Assembly (NCBI RefSeq): GCF_002797495.1
Contig: NZ_PGEZ01000002.1
Location: 682,001 to 746,000, forward strand
Length of the DNA: 64,000 bases
Direction of reading: 5' to 3'
DNA from: Mumia flava
GTDB taxonomy: Bacteria; Actinomycetota; Actinomycetes; Propionibacteriales; Nocardioidaceae
Shown: positions 36,394 through 44,864 of the stretch, one piece after another
How the letters are laid out: every line of letters begins with the position of its first letter
How positions within the stretch are numbered: position 1 is the first letter of the stretch
Program-made: the position numbers and the translations under genes
The notes under the pieces: generated by a model
The model's database searches: none
Seen by the model: the letters and a program-made list of their open reading frames with translations, nothing else
What the model was told of the DNA's origin: nothing

Positions 36394-37185
36394 CTCGACC
36401 TCCTGAACGAGGTCGCTTTCGACGAGGACCCGGTCCGCGCCTTCGGGCTGCGGTCGCTCGCGTTGCTGCGCCTCGGCCGGAACGAGGAGGCACTCGAGGT
36501 AGCCGAGGCCGGTCTGGCGCACGAGGAGAGTCCGGCTCTCCTGTTCTACGCAGCTCAGGCGAGCGAGTCGATGAGGCGGCCCGAGACCGGGACGTACTTT
36601 CGGCGTGCGGTGGAAGCGTCCCCGTACGACGTTGCGATCGTCTGTCGGTATGGCTCGTTCCTGATCGACGCGAATCACCTCGATGAGGCCCACCGGATGG
36701 CGGCGACGGCCGAGCAGCTCGATCCGACCTCGACGAACCGGCTGGTGCTCGAAGGAGAGATCGCCCGCGCAGAGGAGGACTGGCCGCGATGCCGCTCCTA
36801 CGCTCAGGCCGTTCTCGCCGACGATCCCGAGAACGTGCAGGCGCTCGTCCTTATGGCTGTGAGCGCGGATGCCCAGGGTGACTTCGACGGCGGCGCACGG
36901 CGGCTGGGCCAGGCGGCCGCCGCGAACCCCCAGGACCGAGGACTACGCAAGGCTGCACGGCGGGCTCAGGCTGCAGCAGCCCCCGCTCTGCGCCCGGTCC
37001 GGCTCGCCAGCGAGGCTCTGCCGTGGTGGGCCCAGGGTCTCATCCTCGTGATCACCTTCCGGATTGCGCGGCAGCTCCCGGCGCCGGCGAACCTGATCCT
37101 GGGCACCCTTGTCCTGAGCTGGGTGGCCTACTCATGGATCGCGACCGGTTACGTGGCGTTTCGCGGCAGGCGGAGCCGCCGATGA
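36325..37185 (+). CDS. TPR-repeat membrane protein, second of a duplicated pair
   Basis: This 286-aa paralogue of the preceding protein shares its first 23 residues nearly exactly (MPATGSSFVRAEHYLDVGNP) and has diverged afterwards. It has TPR-like helices (SLALLRLGRNEEALEVAEAG; FLIDANHLDEAHRMAATAEQ; SYAQAVLADDPENVQALVLM) and two C-terminal membrane spans (PWWAQGLILVITFRIARQL; LILGTLVLSWVAYSWIATGY). The stop overlaps the AAA ATPase start as ATGA, so it is the member most tightly linked to the ATPase. Function is unknown; an adaptor or anchor for the ATPase is an inference. Confidence 0.88.
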   Translation: MPATGSSFVRAEHYLDVGNPQACLDLLNEVAFDEDPVRAFGLRSLALLRLGRNEEALEVAEAGLAHEESPALLFYAAQASESMRRPETGTYFRRAVEASPYDVAIVCRYGSFLIDANHLDEAHRMAATAEQLDPTSTNRLVLEGEIARAEEDWPRCRSYAQAVLADDPENVQALVLMAVSADAQGDFDGGARRLGQAAAANPQDRGLRKAARRAQAAAAPALRPVRLASEALPWWAQGLILVITFRIARQLPAPANLILGTLVLSWVAYSWIATGYVAFRGRRSRR

Positions 37186-38465
37186 GCGACCGGATCGACG
37201 GGCTCCGCGACGCGCTCGAGGCGAGTCCCGGCAACACAACCATCCGTCTCATCCTCGCGGAGGCGTTGCGCGACGGGGGTGAGGCCGCCGAGGCGATCTC
37301 GCACTACGAGATCCTGCTGGCCGCGGGCGGTCTCACACCTGTTGACGCTGTCGCCGTCGCCCACTTCTCGCTGGACCACGGCCGCCTCGACGTTGCCCGC
37401 GGCTGTCTCGAGTCGGCTCGCGAACGCGGCGAGATCGACGGGATCACCGAGGCCGACGCCCGCCTCGCCGCCGCGATGGCCGCTATCACGCGGACGGGCC
37501 CTGCTGTCGAGTCCGATGCGCCCGGGGACCCGTTCGATCACCTGGCCGCGGGCCAGCTCGGCCCAGGCTCCGTACCGGCCGCCGAGCTGCTCCGCGAGGA
37601 GTCGGTACGCTTCGCCGACGTCGGCGGGTTGGAGGACCTGAAGAAGGTGCTCCACCGCCTGATCGTGATGCCGTACGTCCGCCCCGACCTGTACGCGAAG
37701 TACGGACGTCGCGCGGGCGGCGGCGTGATGCTGTACGGGCCTCCCGGCTGTGGCAAGACGTTGATCGCGCGGGCGATCGCGGGCGAGTGCGGGCTCCCGT
37801 TCTTCCCGATCCGTATCGAGGACGTCGTGTCGGAGTACTTCGGCGCCTCCGAGCGCAATCTCGCCGACATCTTCGAGCAGGCCCGCGCGAACGCGCCATG
37901 CGTCGTCTTCATCGACGAGATGGACGCGATCGCGTACAAGCGCCACCGCGCCGGTGGTGACTCAGCACGACGCCTGACGAATGTCCTGCTCCAGCAGCTC
38001 GACGGCGTCGGATCCGACACGACCGACATGCTCGTGGTCGGCGCTTCGAACGCTCCGTGGGACGTGGACTCTGCACTGTCCCGACCGGGTCGCTTCGAAC
38101 GTCGTGTCTTTGTGCCACCCCCAGACGACGACGCACGGCGGGCGATCGTCGAGACGCTGCTGCACGGCATCCACGCAGACGCGTCCGGCGCCACGGCGCT
38201 GGCAGCCCGAACGGACTTCTACTCAGGAGCGGACCTGCGGGCGGTCGTCGATCGTGCGGCTGAGTATGCCATCGAGCATGCCCTCGACACCGGCGACGAC
38301 CAGCCGATCGGCACGTCCGAGCTGCTCGGGGCCGCGGCCGAGGTGCGGCCAACGACACTCGACTGGCTGCGACGAGCGCGCGACTTCCTCGAGTTCGCGG
38401 ACTCAGACGAGTGGGACGACGTTCGCACATTCCTCAAGAAGCGGCCGATCCGCAAGCGGCTGTGA
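37182..38465 (+). CDS. AAA ATPase of the Cdc48/Vps4-like type with helical N-domain
   Basis: This 427-aa protein has a helical, TPR-like N-terminal part (about 1-100), a linker, and one AAA domain from about residue 140. Motifs: Walker A GPPGCGKT (186-193), pore-loop aromatic YFG (219-221), Walker B VVFIDEMD (241-248), sensor GASN (287-290) and Arg-finger region RPGRFERR (301-308). The RFADVGGLEDLKK entry is typical of Cdc48/VAT-like unfoldases. No protease domain follows, so it probably remodels or unfolds proteins, perhaps delivered by the TPR proteins encoded upstream. The ATG at 37182 overlaps the second TPR stop. Substrates are unknown. Confidence 0.93.
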   Translation: MSDRIDGLRDALEASPGNTTIRLILAEALRDGGEAAEAISHYEILLAAGGLTPVDAVAVAHFSLDHGRLDVARGCLESARERGEIDGITEADARLAAAMAAITRTGPAVESDAPGDPFDHLAAGQLGPGSVPAAELLREESVRFADVGGLEDLKKVLHRLIVMPYVRPDLYAKYGRRAGGGVMLYGPPGCGKTLIARAIAGECGLPFFPIRIEDVVSEYFGASERNLADIFEQARANAPCVVFIDEMDAIAYKRHRAGGDSARRLTNVLLQQLDGVGSDTTDMLVVGASNAPWDVDSALSRPGRFERRVFVPPPDDDARRAIVETLLHGIHADASGATALAARTDFYSGADLRAVVDRAAEYAIEHALDTGDDQPIGTSELLGAAAEVRPTTLDWLRRARDFLEFADSDEWDDVRTFLKKRPIRKRL

Positions 38466-38485
38466 CCACGTCAGCGACACCGCGA

Positions 38486-38516
38486 ACGGACGTCCCGCGT
38501 GCGGACTCGCGTCCGT
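38486..38516. terminator. Possible bidirectional terminator between AAA and hsdR genes
   Basis: ACGGACG (38486-38492) pairs with CGTCCGT (38510-38516) around a 17-base GC-rich loop. The hairpin lies in the 58-base gap between the convergent ATPase and hsdR genes. The stem is short and there is no T-run on either side. Confidence 0.35.
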
Positions 38517-38523
38517 CGGTCGC

Positions 38524-41500
38524 CTACTCGCTCGACTGTGCGTAGCGCGGCGCCATCGCCTCCATCTGCTCCATCACGAGCGAGATCGCAGCCGGCTGCT
38601 TGTCCGGCGGGTAGCCGTGCCGCACGAGCAGCCGCTTGATCGACGACCGCAGCTTGGCCCGGACGTCGTCGCGCACGGTCCAGTCCGTACGGACGTCGCG
38701 GCGCATCACGCCGACGAGGTCGCGTGCGATCTGCGCGAGCACGTCCTCGCCCTGCTCGCGGACCGCCGACTCGTTCTCGGCGACCGCGTCGTAGAAAGCG
38801 AGCTCGTCGGTGTCGAGAGGCGGGTCGAAGTGGCGCCCCCGGTCGGCTTCGTCGGCGACCTCCTTGGCCAGCGCCACGAGCTCCGCGATCACCTCGGCTG
38901 CGGTGAGCTGGGAGTTGGTGTACTTGCGCATCAGCTCGTCGACGCGGGCGGAGAACGCGCGGGCGCGCACCTGGTTGTGCGACGTGGCCTTCCGGGACTC
39001 CTCGGCGACGAGCGCACGCAGGGCCTCGATCGCCAGCTGCGGGTTGCGGGCGTCCTTCGCCTGGTCGGCGAACGCAGGGCCGAGCTGATCCAGCGTCGGG
39101 CGCGGCATCCCCGCGGCCTCGTAGATGTCGAGCGTCTCCCCGGACGCAGTCGAGGTCGCGATCAGATTGGCGAGCAGCCGGCGGATCTCGTCCGGCACCG
39201 GCTCTCCGCGGGACCGACGGTCCTCGGCGTCGTACTTCGCCATCCACACCCGGACCTCCTCGTAGAAGGCGATCTCGGGCCGCAGCTCGGACAGGGTCTG
39301 CGCTCCCCCGGCGAGCGCCCACGCGCGGGCGAGCTGCGCAGATGCACGGCGATACCGGTCGGCGAGGCTCTCCTCCCCTTCGGCGACCTGGTTGCCCGGG
39401 GTCGCGGGACTGCGCAGGTAGTTGACCGTGCTCTGGGCAGCCGCGAGGTACGCGCGCCTGCCGCCCGACTCCAGGGTCGCCTTCCAGTTGTGGTCGGCGA
39501 GCATCCCGCGGATCCGGTCCACCAACGTCTGCACCAGCGAGACGGCCTCGTCCACGTTGCGCCCCACCGGCTTGGTCTCGCGATCGGCCTGTGTGTACTC
39601 GGCGAGTGCGGCCTGGAGGTTGTCGACGAGCGGCGCGTAGGCGACCAGCAGGCCGTCCGGCTTGCCGCGGTACGTGCGGTTCACGCGTGCCAACGTCTGC
39701 ATCAGGAGCGCGCCCTTGAGCGGACGGTCCAGGTAGAGCGTGTGCAGTGGCGGCGAGTCGTAGCCGGTCAGCATCATGTCCTTCACGATCACGATCTCGA
39801 GCGGATCGTCGGCGTCCTTGAGCCGGTTCTTGATCACCTTGTTGAACGAGTCGCGGCGCACGTGGTTCGAGATCGGCGGCTCGTCGCTCGCGGTCCCGGA
39901 GTAGACGACCTTGATGACACCCTGGTCGAGCTCGTCGGAGTGCCATGTCGGACGCAGCTTCACGATCGCGTCGTACAGGTCGGCGCAGATCCGCCGTGTC
40001 GCGCCGACGATCAGGGCCTTGCCCGGGGACTCGATGTACGGGCGCATCGCGTCCCGACGTCGTTCCCAGTGCGCGACGATGTCCTCGGCGAGTGCGTCGA
40101 TCCGCTCCGGCGCCCCGTACACCGCGTTGACGACGGCGACGCTCTGCTCGATCCGCGCCCGTTCGGCGTCGTCGAGCCCGATCGTGGCCTCGTCGGCGGC
40201 CAGATCGATCTGCTCGGTCGTGACGTCGGTGGCGTAGTCGACCTTGATCAGTCGCGGCTCGAACGTGACGGGGACCGTTGCGCCGTCCTCGACGGCACGC
40301 GTCAGGTCGTAGATGTCGATGTAGTCGCCGAAGACGGCCTGGGTGTTGCGGTCGTCGAACGAGATCGGCGTCCCGGTGAACGCGATCAGCGTCGCGCGCG
40401 GCAAGGCGTCGCGGAGGTGCCGCGCGTACCCGTCCAGGTCGTCGTAGTGACTGCGGTGCGCCTCGTCGACGACCACAATGATGTTGCGGCGATCCGACAA
40501 GAGCGGGTGGTCTACGCCCGCGTCCCGCTCGTCGCGGCTTCGTCCGAACTTCTGGAGCGTCGTGAAGTAGATGCCCCCGGTCGTACGGCCCGACAGCTCG
40601 TCGCGCAGCTCGCTGCGCTTGCGGATCTGGCGGGGCTTCTCGGGGAGCAGCAGGCTCTTCTGGAAGCTCTCGTAGAGCTGACCGTCGAGCTCCCGACGGT
40701 CGGTGATGACGACGATCGTCGGGTTCAGCAGGCGTGGGTGTCGCAGGGTGAGCGCGGCGTACAGCTCCATCTCCATCGACTTGCCGGAGCCCTGCGTGTG
40801 CCAGACGACGCCGGCCTTGCCGTTGCTGTCGAGCGCGGCGACCGTGGCGGCGACCGCCTTGGTGACCGCGAAGTACTGGTGCGGCTTCGCGATCCGCTTG
40901 ACGAGTCCTTCGTCGGTCTCGTCGAATGCGGTGTAGCTCCGCATCAGCTGGCCGAACCGCTCCTGGTTGTACAGGCCGTACAGCGCCGTCTGCAGCGCGA
41001 CGTCGGTGCTCTCCGCTGGTCGAGGCGCGAGCGCCCCTCCTTCCGCCGGTCGAGGCGCGAGCGAACCTCCCTCCGCTGGTCGAGGCGCGAGCGGAGCGAG
41101 CGATCGAGACCCCTCCCCCACCGGCGCCCCGTCGTCGTCGACGTTCCACGGCGCGAAGTGATGCAGCGGTGTGAAGGGTGTCCCGTACGCGGCGGTGATG
41201 CCGTCGGAGACCAACACGAACAAGCAGAACCGGAACGCCAGCGGGAACTCGCGGAGGTACGTCTGGAGCTGGGCGTGTGCGCCCGCGAGACCGGTGTGGG
41301 CGTCGCCGGCCTTCTTCAGCTCGATGATCGAGACCGGCAGGCCGTTGCAGTACAAGACGACGTCGAAGCGGCGGTCATGTTCCCCGCGCACGATCTTCAC
41401 CTGGCGGACGGCGAGCCAGTCGTTGTGACCCGGGTCGGCCGCGAGGAGCTGGATCGTCGGGGTCGTCTCGCGCCCGTCGGCGTCGACGTAGGTGATGCCG

Positions 41501-41784
41501 CGGTAGCCGTGGACGAGGTACTCGTGGAGTCGCTGGTTCTCGGTGATCGCATCCTGCGACCTCGCGGCGACGATGTCGGCCGCGGCCTGCTGGAGGTACG
41601 GCTGCGGGACCTCAGGGTTGAGCCGCTGGAGCGCTGCGAGGAACCGCGGGCGGATCACGAGCTCGTCCCACGAGTCACGCTCCCCCGACCCCGGCGCAAT
41701 CTCCTGTCCGGTCCCGGTCGCCCAGTCGAGCTCGGCAAGATCCTCCATCGCGAGGTCTTCCCACTCGGCCTCCGACATCACCAT
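38524..41784 (-). CDS. hsdR: Type I restriction endonuclease subunit R (HsdR)
   Basis: This 1086-aa protein is the DNA translocase and nuclease of a type I restriction system. The PD-(D/E)xK nuclease lies near 140-157 (RRFDVVLYCNGLPVSIIELKK split over Asp141, Glu155, Lys157). The helicase motor has Walker A TQGSGKS (330-336) and the DEAH box in VVVDEAHRSHYDDLDG; AFTGTPISFDD is motif III. An unusual low-complexity insert (about 229-259) repeats LAPRPAEGG and coincides with a DNA repeat. The ATG at 41782-41784 was chosen; a second ATG two codons later is possible. hsdM and hsdS lie about 5 kb away on the same strand, behind toxin-antitoxin-like genes. Confidence 0.95.
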   Translation of the reverse strand: MVMSEAEWEDLAMEDLAELDWATGTGQEIAPGSGERDSWDELVIRPRFLAALQRLNPEVPQPYLQQAAADIVAARSQDAITENQRLHEYLVHGYRGITYVDADGRETTPTIQLLAADPGHNDWLAVRQVKIVRGEHDRRFDVVLYCNGLPVSIIELKKAGDAHTGLAGAHAQLQTYLREFPLAFRFCLFVLVSDGITAAYGTPFTPLHHFAPWNVDDDGAPVGEGSRSLAPLAPRPAEGGSLAPRPAEGGALAPRPAESTDVALQTALYGLYNQERFGQLMRSYTAFDETDEGLVKRIAKPHQYFAVTKAVAATVAALDSNGKAGVVWHTQGSGKSMEMELYAALTLRHPRLLNPTIVVITDRRELDGQLYESFQKSLLLPEKPRQIRKRSELRDELSGRTTGGIYFTTLQKFGRSRDERDAGVDHPLLSDRRNIIVVVDEAHRSHYDDLDGYARHLRDALPRATLIAFTGTPISFDDRNTQAVFGDYIDIYDLTRAVEDGATVPVTFEPRLIKVDYATDVTTEQIDLAADEATIGLDDAERARIEQSVAVVNAVYGAPERIDALAEDIVAHWERRRDAMRPYIESPGKALIVGATRRICADLYDAIVKLRPTWHSDELDQGVIKVVYSGTASDEPPISNHVRRDSFNKVIKNRLKDADDPLEIVIVKDMMLTGYDSPPLHTLYLDRPLKGALLMQTLARVNRTYRGKPDGLLVAYAPLVDNLQAALAEYTQADRETKPVGRNVDEAVSLVQTLVDRIRGMLADHNWKATLESGGRRAYLAAAQSTVNYLRSPATPGNQVAEGEESLADRYRRASAQLARAWALAGGAQTLSELRPEIAFYEEVRVWMAKYDAEDRRSRGEPVPDEIRRLLANLIATSTASGETLDIYEAAGMPRPTLDQLGPAFADQAKDARNPQLAIEALRALVAEESRKATSHNQVRARAFSARVDELMRKYTNSQLTAAEVIAELVALAKEVADEADRGRHFDPPLDTDELAFYDAVAENESAVREQGEDVLAQIARDLVGVMRRDVRTDWTVRDDVRAKLRSSIKRLLVRHGYPPDKQPAAISLVMEQMEAMAPRYAQSSE
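41011..41116. repeat. REP-like 30-bp tandem repeat inside hsdR
   Basis: Three units share the core CGCTGGTCGAGGCGCGAGCG or a one-base variant, with a 30-bp period (41011-41040, 41041-41070, 41071-41100), and the last continues as GAGCGAGCGATCGAGACC. That word resembles the repeat at 56195-56303, so it belongs to a dispersed repeat family in this genome. The 30-bp period keeps the hsdR frame open and encodes LAPRPAEGG units. Confidence 0.85.
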
Positions 41785-41857
41785 CAGGCGTCCTTCCGTC
41801 GCTTCGTGCTGTCGGACCCATCTTGGCCGACTGTGGGCGCGGGAGGTCGTCAGACGG

Positions 41858-41875
41858 TGATAACCCGGGTGATCA
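41858..41875. promoter_or_regulatory. 18-bp palindrome upstream of hsdR (candidate operator)
   Basis: TGATAACCCGGGTGATCA is a dyad with a single mismatched pair, centred on CCGG. It lies 74 bases upstream of the hsdR start. A related site with the same left arm, TGATAACCCG, lies 67 bases upstream of the first gene of the hsdM/S operon (51667-51684). The shared orientation and similar spacing suggest a common regulator. Confidence 0.6.
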
Positions 41876-41915
41876 GGGTTCCGCGCGGCCAGGACCGCGT
41901 AGGACGCACCTGGAC

Positions 41916-42410
41916 CTAGGCTCGCGGGCCCAGAACCAGTCGTGCCTTCTCGATGCGGAGCATCTCGTAGGTCGTGACGTGCTTGACGCCGACGCCGATG
42001 CACGCATTGGGGATCTTGATCTTCTTAAGTGATGGCGAGAACACCTCGTGGGTGACGACAACGTGCTCGCCTGCGAGAGCCTGAGCCACGAGGTAGAAGT
42101 CTGCGACCTGGAGGAACGTGTTGACCGCCGATGGTTCGTAGCCCATCCCGGCCACCCAGGTCGCGACGGCGGTCAGACTCGCGCTGTCCGTAGCGTCCGC
42201 AGGCTCGAAGAACGTCGCGGGTCGCCCGGTGGCCCAGGTGGCAAGGTCGTCGCCACCGGCCTTCAGCTCGTCACCAACCTTCTCGATGGAGAGCACCACT
42301 CCTGCATCGTGGGCCTGGACGATCCAATCCCAGAAGCCGGGCGCGAAGTCCATGCCGTAGTGAAGGTTCTTCGCTTGGATGAAGACGTTGGCGTCGAGAA
42401 GGTAGGCCAT
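41916..42410 (-). CDS. PIN-like DUF4411 protein, predicted toxin
   Basis: This 164-aa protein begins MAYLLDANVFIQAKNLHYGM, a PIN-like nuclease start with Asp6, and continues with DFAPGFWDWIVQAHDAGVVL and SIEKVGDELKAGGDDLATW. ANTFLQVADFYLVAQALAGE-type text (here VNTFLQVADFYLVAQALAGE) and HVVVTHEVFSPSLKKIKIPN complete the DUF4411 pattern. PIN proteins usually cut RNA and often act as toxins. Its ATG shares one base with the stop of the HTH-ImmA/IrrE gene upstream (TGATG), which is the usual partner. Activity is inferred from family. Confidence 0.88.
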   Translation of the reverse strand: MAYLLDANVFIQAKNLHYGMDFAPGFWDWIVQAHDAGVVLSIEKVGDELKAGGDDLATWATGRPATFFEPADATDSASLTAVATWVAGMGYEPSAVNTFLQVADFYLVAQALAGEHVVVTHEVFSPSLKKIKIPNACIGVGVKHVTTYEMLRIEKARLVLGPRA

Positions 42411-43558
42411 CAGGCAACGCCCATTCGACGAGCGAGCTCCTCGAACGCCGCTTCCTTCTTGAATCCGAGCATCCGGAAGGCATCGCGGTAGAGGGTCCGA
42501 CCTTCGAGCGTGTCTGCGATGAGCGCACGGGTGAATCGCTTGCTCGTACGCACGGGCTGGGTGTTGTAGAAGTTCCCTCCTCCGCCTCTGGAGGACGCCA
42601 ACCTGAGGTCGGCGAGTCGGGCGCGCTCGGCTTCGTAGCGGCTCCAGTAGAACGCCCGACCGATGCTCCCGAGGTCAAGCAGCCGACGGAGGACGACGAG
42701 GGTGCTCACCCGAAACTCGGCCGCGAAAGCATCGAGCTCTGCAGAGTCGAGCGCGCCGAGATCCCGCTGGGTGAGAGAAGACGCGGGCACGAGCAACTCA
42801 CCCGCGACCGCATTGCACCACTGCTCAGCGGCTTGCGTGCCGATCGAAGTTGGATCTGCGTCGTCGAGGGCGGAGCCGCCGAGCCACACGTGGGCGAGCT
42901 CGTGGGCGAGGGTGAAGATCTGAGCAGCTTTACTGTCGGCACCGTTGACGAACACCACCGGAGCCAAGCGGTCGACGAGCGCGAAGCCGCCGAACTCGTC
43001 GGGGTCGAGTGGCCGGTGGGTATTGCTTCCCACGATGCCGCTGACCATGACGAGGATGCCGAGGTCCTCTGCATGCTCGCTCAAGCGTCGGAAGGCCTCG
43101 CTCCAGGAAGGTCCGCGGCTTCCCACCTGGTAGGCGAGGGTCTCGCGAAGTCGAGCGCCTGCCTCGGCCGGATCCACATCGATGGTCAGAGAACCGACGA
43201 TCTCGACTTCATCCTCGCCATAGATCACCGCGAAGTCGCGATACCACTCCTGGCGGGCCTCGCACGCGTAGATGGTGTCGAGCAGATCGGGGCTCGCGTG
43301 CTGCACAGCCCGCCCTCCCCGGGTCCGAAAGTCCTGGACGGGCAGCGGTTCGTCGGGGGGCTCGGGGAGAAACAGATAGCCGAATGGCGTGTGGGTGGTC
43401 TTGGCGAACCTCTCCAGCTGCTTCAGCGTGGGGTGGGTGGTGCCGGACACCCACTCGCTCAGCTTCGGAAACTTGCGCGCGAGATCTTCGGCGGGCAAGC
43501 CAGAACGTTCACTGGCCCACGCCAGCAGGTCGCCGGTCACAGCCACTGTTGCGCTCAC
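42410..43558 (-). CDS. HTH and ImmA/IrrE metallopeptidase protein (predicted antitoxin/regulator)
   Basis: This 382-aa protein joins an N-terminal XRE-type DNA-binding region (LAWASERSGLPAEDLARKFP; LSEWVSGTTHPTLKQLERFA) to a C-terminal ImmA/IrrE metallopeptidase domain with zinc motif HELAH at 219-223. The segment FRTRGGRAVQHASPDLLDTI is typical of COG2856 proteins. Such proteins regulate mobile elements or pair with PIN toxins, often by cleaving a repressor. It is coupled to the DUF4411 gene by a one-base overlap and is divergent from a second HTH/ImmA cassette; inverted half-sites lie between them. Confidence 0.92.
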   Translation of the reverse strand: MSATVAVTGDLLAWASERSGLPAEDLARKFPKLSEWVSGTTHPTLKQLERFAKTTHTPFGYLFLPEPPDEPLPVQDFRTRGGRAVQHASPDLLDTIYACEARQEWYRDFAVIYGEDEVEIVGSLTIDVDPAEAGARLRETLAYQVGSRGPSWSEAFRRLSEHAEDLGILVMVSGIVGSNTHRPLDPDEFGGFALVDRLAPVVFVNGADSKAAQIFTLAHELAHVWLGGSALDDADPTSIGTQAAEQWCNAVAGELLVPASSLTQRDLGALDSAELDAFAAEFRVSTLVVLRRLLDLGSIGRAFYWSRYEAERARLADLRLASSRGGGGNFYNTQPVRTSKRFTRALIADTLEGRTLYRDAFRMLGFKKEAAFEELARRMGVA

Positions 43559-43621
43559 CCTGCCATTCTCTCGGTTGCGGGTCGCGGATGCGCCATTTGG
43601 CCGACGCCCGTGTCATGTTGC

Positions 43622-43726
43622 GATTCACTCACACGTCACCGACAGCCTTGACCGTTCGGCGTCAATCCGCTTCCGTCCACCGATGCTTCCAGCTACGGTG
43701 AATCACAGAAGGTGGTGAGTGATTCA
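43622..43726. promoter_or_regulatory. Divergent control region with inverted GAATCAC-type half-sites
   Basis: GATTCACTCAC (43622-43632) and GTGAGTGATTC (43715-43725) are inverted copies matching at 10 of 11 positions. In addition TGAATCAC (43699-43706) and GTGATTCA (43719-43726) form a perfect 8-bp dyad that brackets the GGTGGTGAG ribosome-binding site and touches the ATG of the plus-strand HTH gene. Binding there would block transcription or translation of the HTH gene, and the outer site could control the divergent cassette. Confidence 0.55.
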
Positions 43727-44055
43727 TGGCGATCTCTGGACGTTTAGGCAGGCTGCGCGAGGATGCGCATCTCTCGCAACGCGCGCTGGCGGAGGCCTCC
43801 GGTATCTCCCAACCGACGCTTTCGCGGATCGAAAGCGGAGCCCGCGAGCCGCACCTCGGCGAGCAACTGGCACTCTCGGCAGCCCTCGGGCTCACGCTCG
43901 ACCAGCTCCGCGGCACCTCTCCGGTCGCCGAGCGGGTGACGTGCGCGGCGCGTGCGACGGGCGACGCCACGATGACGACCCTGCGCGACAAGCTCGTCGA
44001 GTATCTGGAGCTTGCCGACTACCTCGCCGATCAGGCGATTCCCGAGCCCACGTGA
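43726..44055 (+). CDS. XRE-family HTH protein, first gene of a three-gene cassette
   Basis: This 109-aa protein has a clear XRE helix-turn-helix: LREDAHLSQRALAEASGISQ, then PTLSRIESGAREPHLGEQLA. The C-terminal third contains LRDKLVEYLELADYLADQ, a likely dimer helix. Its stop overlaps the start of the ImmA/IrrE gene as GTGA. It probably represses its own cassette through the dyad that overlaps its start codon. Confidence 0.92.
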   Translation: MAISGRLGRLREDAHLSQRALAEASGISQPTLSRIESGAREPHLGEQLALSAALGLTLDQLRGTSPVAERVTCAARATGDATMTTLRDKLVEYLELADYLADQAIPEPT

Positions 44056-44864
44056 GCAACGAGCACGACGGGCGCCTGCTCGCCCAGCAGTTCCGGGATG
44101 AGAGCGAGCTTGGGAACGCCCCGATTCGCGACCTGATCGACCTCGTGGACTCGAGGTGCGGTGTGGACGTCGCGATCGTTCCGGCTGAGGCTGACGAGCA
44201 CGGTATGACCGTGTCAGACCCACAGCGGCGCCTTCGGATGATCGCAGTCGCGACGACGACGAGACCTATGCGACAGCGAAGCACGATCGCACACGAACTC
44301 GGTCATGTTCTCGCTGACGACTGTGCACCCGCCGCCGGGAACGGCTGGGCGGAACGCAGCGACGAGGAAATCCGGGCGGACGCGTTTGCGCGGCACCTCT
44401 TGGTCCCGATCACCGCGCTTAAGGGCCGCTTTCCCGAATCGCGACCGCTGACGGAGGCCGACCTGTCGTACGTCGTCCGGATCTTCGGCGCATCGCCGAT
44501 GATCGCGGCGATTCAACTCTACGGCGCCGGCCTCATCGACGACCGAACGAAGAGCAGTTGGAAATTGCTCACCACCCCGGCGCTGGCCAGCCGGTTTGGG
44601 TGGCGTGACGAGTACACCGCCCTCCAAGCAGAGTCGCGGACACCGCGGCCTCCCCGCCGACTCACCGCCTGGGCTACTGAGGGATACATCGAGGGCGTGG
44701 TGTCGATCGAGACCGTCGCACGAGTTCGCGGGCTCTCGACCGACGAGGTCCGAGCCGAGTTCGCCGACGCCAGGATCGAGCCTCGGCCTGCCGTTCCACC
44801 CGGGGCTCCCCTGAGCGCATTCAGTCGCGATGTCGACCTGAGTGAGTTGGATGACGATGGGTGA
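44052..44864 (+). CDS. ImmA/IrrE family metallopeptidase
   Basis: This 270-aa protein has the gluzincin-like zinc motif HELGH at 81-85 in STIAHELGHVLADD and the downstream helix DEEIRADAFARHLLVPITAL typical of ImmA/IrrE. The C-terminal domain is helical (RLTAWATEGYIEGVVSIETV). The family cleaves HTH repressors to release gene expression; here the likely target is the 109-aa HTH protein encoded just upstream, with which it overlaps. The GTG at 44052-44054 was chosen on that overlap. The PIN-like gene follows with a short overlap. Confidence 0.9.
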   Translation: MSNEHDGRLLAQQFRDESELGNAPIRDLIDLVDSRCGVDVAIVPAEADEHGMTVSDPQRRLRMIAVATTTRPMRQRSTIAHELGHVLADDCAPAAGNGWAERSDEEIRADAFARHLLVPITALKGRFPESRPLTEADLSYVVRIFGASPMIAAIQLYGAGLIDDRTKSSWKLLTTPALASRFGWRDEYTALQAESRTPRPPRRLTAWATEGYIEGVVSIETVARVRGLSTDEVRAEFADARIEPRPAVPPGAPLSAFSRDVDLSELDDDG

